DNA of 7,579 nucleotides from Caldisericota bacterium (GTDB lineage: Bacteria; Caldisericota; Caldisericia; Cryosericales; Cryosericaceae): NCBI GenBank assembly GCA_026390245.1, contig JAPLGI010000014.1, forward strand, positions 1 to 7,579, written 5' to 3'. The notes below the pieces were generated by a model. The model saw only the letters and a program-made list of their open reading frames with translations. It was not told where the DNA came from and did not search any database. The position numbers were made by a program, and so were the translations under genes. Every line of letters begins with the position of its first letter. Position 1 is the first letter of the stretch. Of this stretch, positions 5,661 to 7,579 are shown one piece after another.

Positions 5661-7579
5661 GCGCCACCTCCTGTGGTCGTGTCGAGTCTGTCGAGCAGAA
5701 GCCCAAGCAGAACACGTGCGCCGTTCTTATCGAGCGGCTTGTTGTTGTTGCCGCACTTGGGCGAGTACACACAACTTGGACAGCCGTCTCTACAGGGACA
5801 CTCTGTCACTCGGCTGAGTGCACGGCGTACGACATCGGCGAATCGGCCGTATGCCGATTCAGCGAGGCCAACGCCTCCAATATGTCCATCATACACAAAG
5901 ATACTGGGTTTCAAAGTGTCCCGATGGAGAATCGTCGAGATGCCGCCCAGGTCGCGGCGGTCGCACAGCACGACGACCGGCATCAGAGCGATGAGAAGGT
6001 GCTCCGCTGCATGCAGGCTCCCGGGGATATCGTAGCCGCCTTTTCCAAGCGTTTCGAGCATGGCATCCGACACGGTGACCCAGAGCGCCATCGTATCATA
6101 GCTGATCTCAGGGGTGTCGATGTATTCCCGTCCAACCTCGGTCTCGATGTGAAAGCTCTTCTTGATGAAGCCGACCGTCTGTTCGGACACGATGACCTTG
6201 CCGAATGACAGGCCGATGTCCCCGTAGTCGCGGTGGTATCGTTCGTTCTGCACGACGACGTCGCTTCTGATAATCGCATCGGTGTAGTAGTTCTGTGTCG
6301 TGGGCGTGGCGTGGACGACTTGCTGCACGTGATCATTGTCTGTGACGAGATACGAGTCTCCCTGATGGAGGAATACGGCGCCGGGATAGAACTCCTCGAT
6401 GACCTTGTAGGCGTCGCTTTCCTCGATGACCTGGCCATCCCCCTGGTTCAGAATGTGATAGCGCTTGTCCGACAGCGTCCTCAGACTGACAAACCGGTGC
6501 GGATAGGTTTCCGTCGAGACGACCAGCGGGCCACGGGCGCGCAGCTTCCCGTCCGCTTCCAGCTGATTGACAAGCGCCGTGCCGTCAGGACCGAAGTATT
6601 CGACATCGACTGCTCGCAATGGAAGTTCGTACGCTGCACAGCGCAGATGAGCGCTCAAGATGTACTCGTTGTCAGGGTTGATCGTCGGCGTGCCGAAGTG
6701 GCCCGACGTGAGAAAGCCTGGCGTCTGAACAACGTACTGGTCAAGGGGGTTCGATGACGCCACAAACACGGACAGCGAATGGTCTCGTTCGCGTCCCGCC
6801 CGGCCCATCTGCTGGAAGAGACTGGTCACTGAACCAGGGTAGCCGGCTGTAATCGACACGTCGAGGTGTCCGATATCGATGCCGAGCTCGAGTGCATTGG
6901 TCGCAATGACGCCCGTCAGTTCGCCGGAGGACAGACGATGCTCAATGCCCCGGCGAACGGCAGGGAGGTAGCCCGCGCGGTAGGTTGCGACACGGTCTCC
7001 AAGACGCTGGCCCTTGCCAGCCCCGGCATCCCGGACGTATTTGTACAGCAGCTCCGCTTCCTGACGCGACTTCGTGAACACGATCGTCCGCACATCTTCC
7101 TGAATGGCCCGCTGAAAGAGCCATAGTGCTTCCTTCATGACACTCTTGCGGATGTTGTTCTGTTTGTCGACAATCTTCGGGTTGAACAACAGGAGGGTCC
7201 GCTTGCCCTCGGGAGCTCCCAGGGGATCGACTTGACGCACAACCTCACCTGTCAGCTGTGAAGCGAACTTGCCGGGTTCATCGATGGTGGCGGAAGTGAC
7301 GATGAAAACGGGGTGTGCACCGTAGAAGTTGGCCAGTCGCCGAAGACGCCTGAGAAGCAGAGCCATGTGCGACCCCAGGACGCCATGGTAGTAGTGGCCT
7401 TCGTCGACGACGACGAATGCCAGCCCGCGCATGAACCGCGACCAGCTCTCGTGGTACGGCAGAATGCTGTAGTGGAGACTGTCAGGGTTTGACAGGATCA
7501 GTCGCCCGAACTTGCGCAGGTGGCGCCTCGCTTCGGGGTCGGTATCGCCATCATAGACCGCGGTGTTGACGCGGTCCAT
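5657..7579 (-). CDS. MrfA/YprA-like DExH helicase with DUF1998-type Cys cluster (5' partial)
   Basis: The reading frame is open to the right edge, so the 640 residues here are the C-terminal part and the N-terminal Walker A region is outside. In window numbering, VAVYDGDT-like residues (AVYDGDT, 7-13) and SNPDSLHYSILPYH (30-43) precede motif II D59-E-G-H62, motif III S96-A-T98, motif IV VFTKS (167-171), motif V ATNALELGIDIG (226-237) and motif VI QQMGRAGR (256-263). The C-terminal part carries the Cys cluster C594, C596, C600, C603 and C609 (CPCRDGCPSCVYSPKC), as in the MZB/DUF1998 domain of B. subtilis MrfA, a 3'-5' helicase for repair of mitomycin damage, where such cysteines bind zinc. Motif II is DEGH; I recall DELH as usual in MrfA. 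The MrfB exonuclease partner is not next to it; a diiron protein follows instead. Confidence 0.9.
   Translation of the reverse strand: MDRVNTAVYDGDTDPEARRHLRKFGRLILSNPDSLHYSILPYHESWSRFMRGLAFVVVDEGHYYHGVLGSHMALLLRRLRRLANFYGAHPVFIVTSATIDEPGKFASQLTGEVVRQVDPLGAPEGKRTLLLFNPKIVDKQNNIRKSVMKEALWLFQRAIQEDVRTIVFTKSRQEAELLYKYVRDAGAGKGQRLGDRVATYRAGYLPAVRRGIEHRLSSGELTGVIATNALELGIDIGHLDVSITAGYPGSVTSLFQQMGRAGRERDHSLSVFVASSNPLDQYVVQTPGFLTSGHFGTPTINPDNEYILSAHLRCAAYELPLRAVDVEYFGPDGTALVNQLEADGKLRARGPLVVSTETYPHRFVSLRTLSDKRYHILNQGDGQVIEESDAYKVIEEFYPGAVFLHQGDSYLVTDNDHVQQVVHATPTTQNYYTDAIIRSDVVVQNERYHRDYGDIGLSFGKVIVSEQTVGFIKKSFHIETEVGREYIDTPEISYDTMALWVTVSDAMLETLGKGGYDIPGSLHAAEHLLIALMPVVVLCDRRDLGGISTILHRDTLKPSIFVYDGHIGGVGLAESAYGRFADVVRRALSRVTECPCRDGCPSCVYSPKCGNNNKPLDKNGARVLLGLLLDRLDTTTGGGA

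Noticed and set aside
5352..6035. Plus-strand open frame of 227 codons
   Set aside because: It spans the end of two real minus-strand genes with clear domains, and its translation shows no recognisable family or gene-like composition.
1..7579. Mobile element, CRISPR array, toxin-antitoxin or defence island
   Set aside because: No transposase, integrase, regular direct repeats, terminal inverted repeats or toxin-like small gene pairs were found; the genes are mainly conserved housekeeping types.

Overview
The window is bacterial chromosome of moderately high G+C (judged by eye), packed tightly with genes. Most genes are conserved housekeeping types. I see no insertion sequence, phage gene, CRISPR array, tRNA or rRNA. 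HrcA, RsmE, MtaB and a HIT protein in a row, plus QueT, a CsoR-family repressor and a YprA/MrfA-type helicase, suggest a Firmicutes-like or other deep-branching, probably anaerobic lineage. The sequence alone does not fix the phylum. An uncultured relative such as Caldisericota is possible, but that is only a guess.

Layout. (1) Positions 1-920, minus strand: a small LapA-like two-helix membrane protein, then a QueT-type queuosine-precursor transporter, then the first ten codons of a third gene that runs off the left edge. Each junction is a 4-base ATGA overlap. (2) Positions 921-1006: a divergent control region. It holds a perfect TTGACA box and a perfect 20-bp CsoR-type palindrome that covers the ribosome binding site and start of the next gene. 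(3) Positions 1007-1647, plus strand: a CsoR/CstR-family repressor lacking the copper-ligand histidine, then a thioredoxin with a WCAPC active site. A G+C-rich hairpin follows. (4) Positions 1752-5163, plus strand: hrcA, rsmE, mtaB and a HIT-family gene in one tight operon. In many Firmicutes the grpE, dnaK, dnaJ and prmA genes lie between hrcA and rsmE; here they are absent and no CIRCE operator is visible. (5) Positions 5160-7579, minus strand: a partial MrfA/YprA-like DExH helicase that enters from the right edge and is translationally coupled to a ferritin-like diiron protein. The diiron gene converges on the HIT gene, and both stops lie within one CTAG.

How the genes may work together. 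Segment 3 looks like a self-regulated thiol, persulfide or metal response unit. Segment 4 joins heat-shock control to translation quality (16S rRNA m3U methylation and tRNA ms2t6A). Segment 5 pairs a DNA-repair helicase with a probable oxidative-stress diiron protein. No clear new defence or mobile system is present. The points most worth a second look are the His-less CsoR homolog with its operator, the contracted hrcA cluster, and the helicase/diiron pair.
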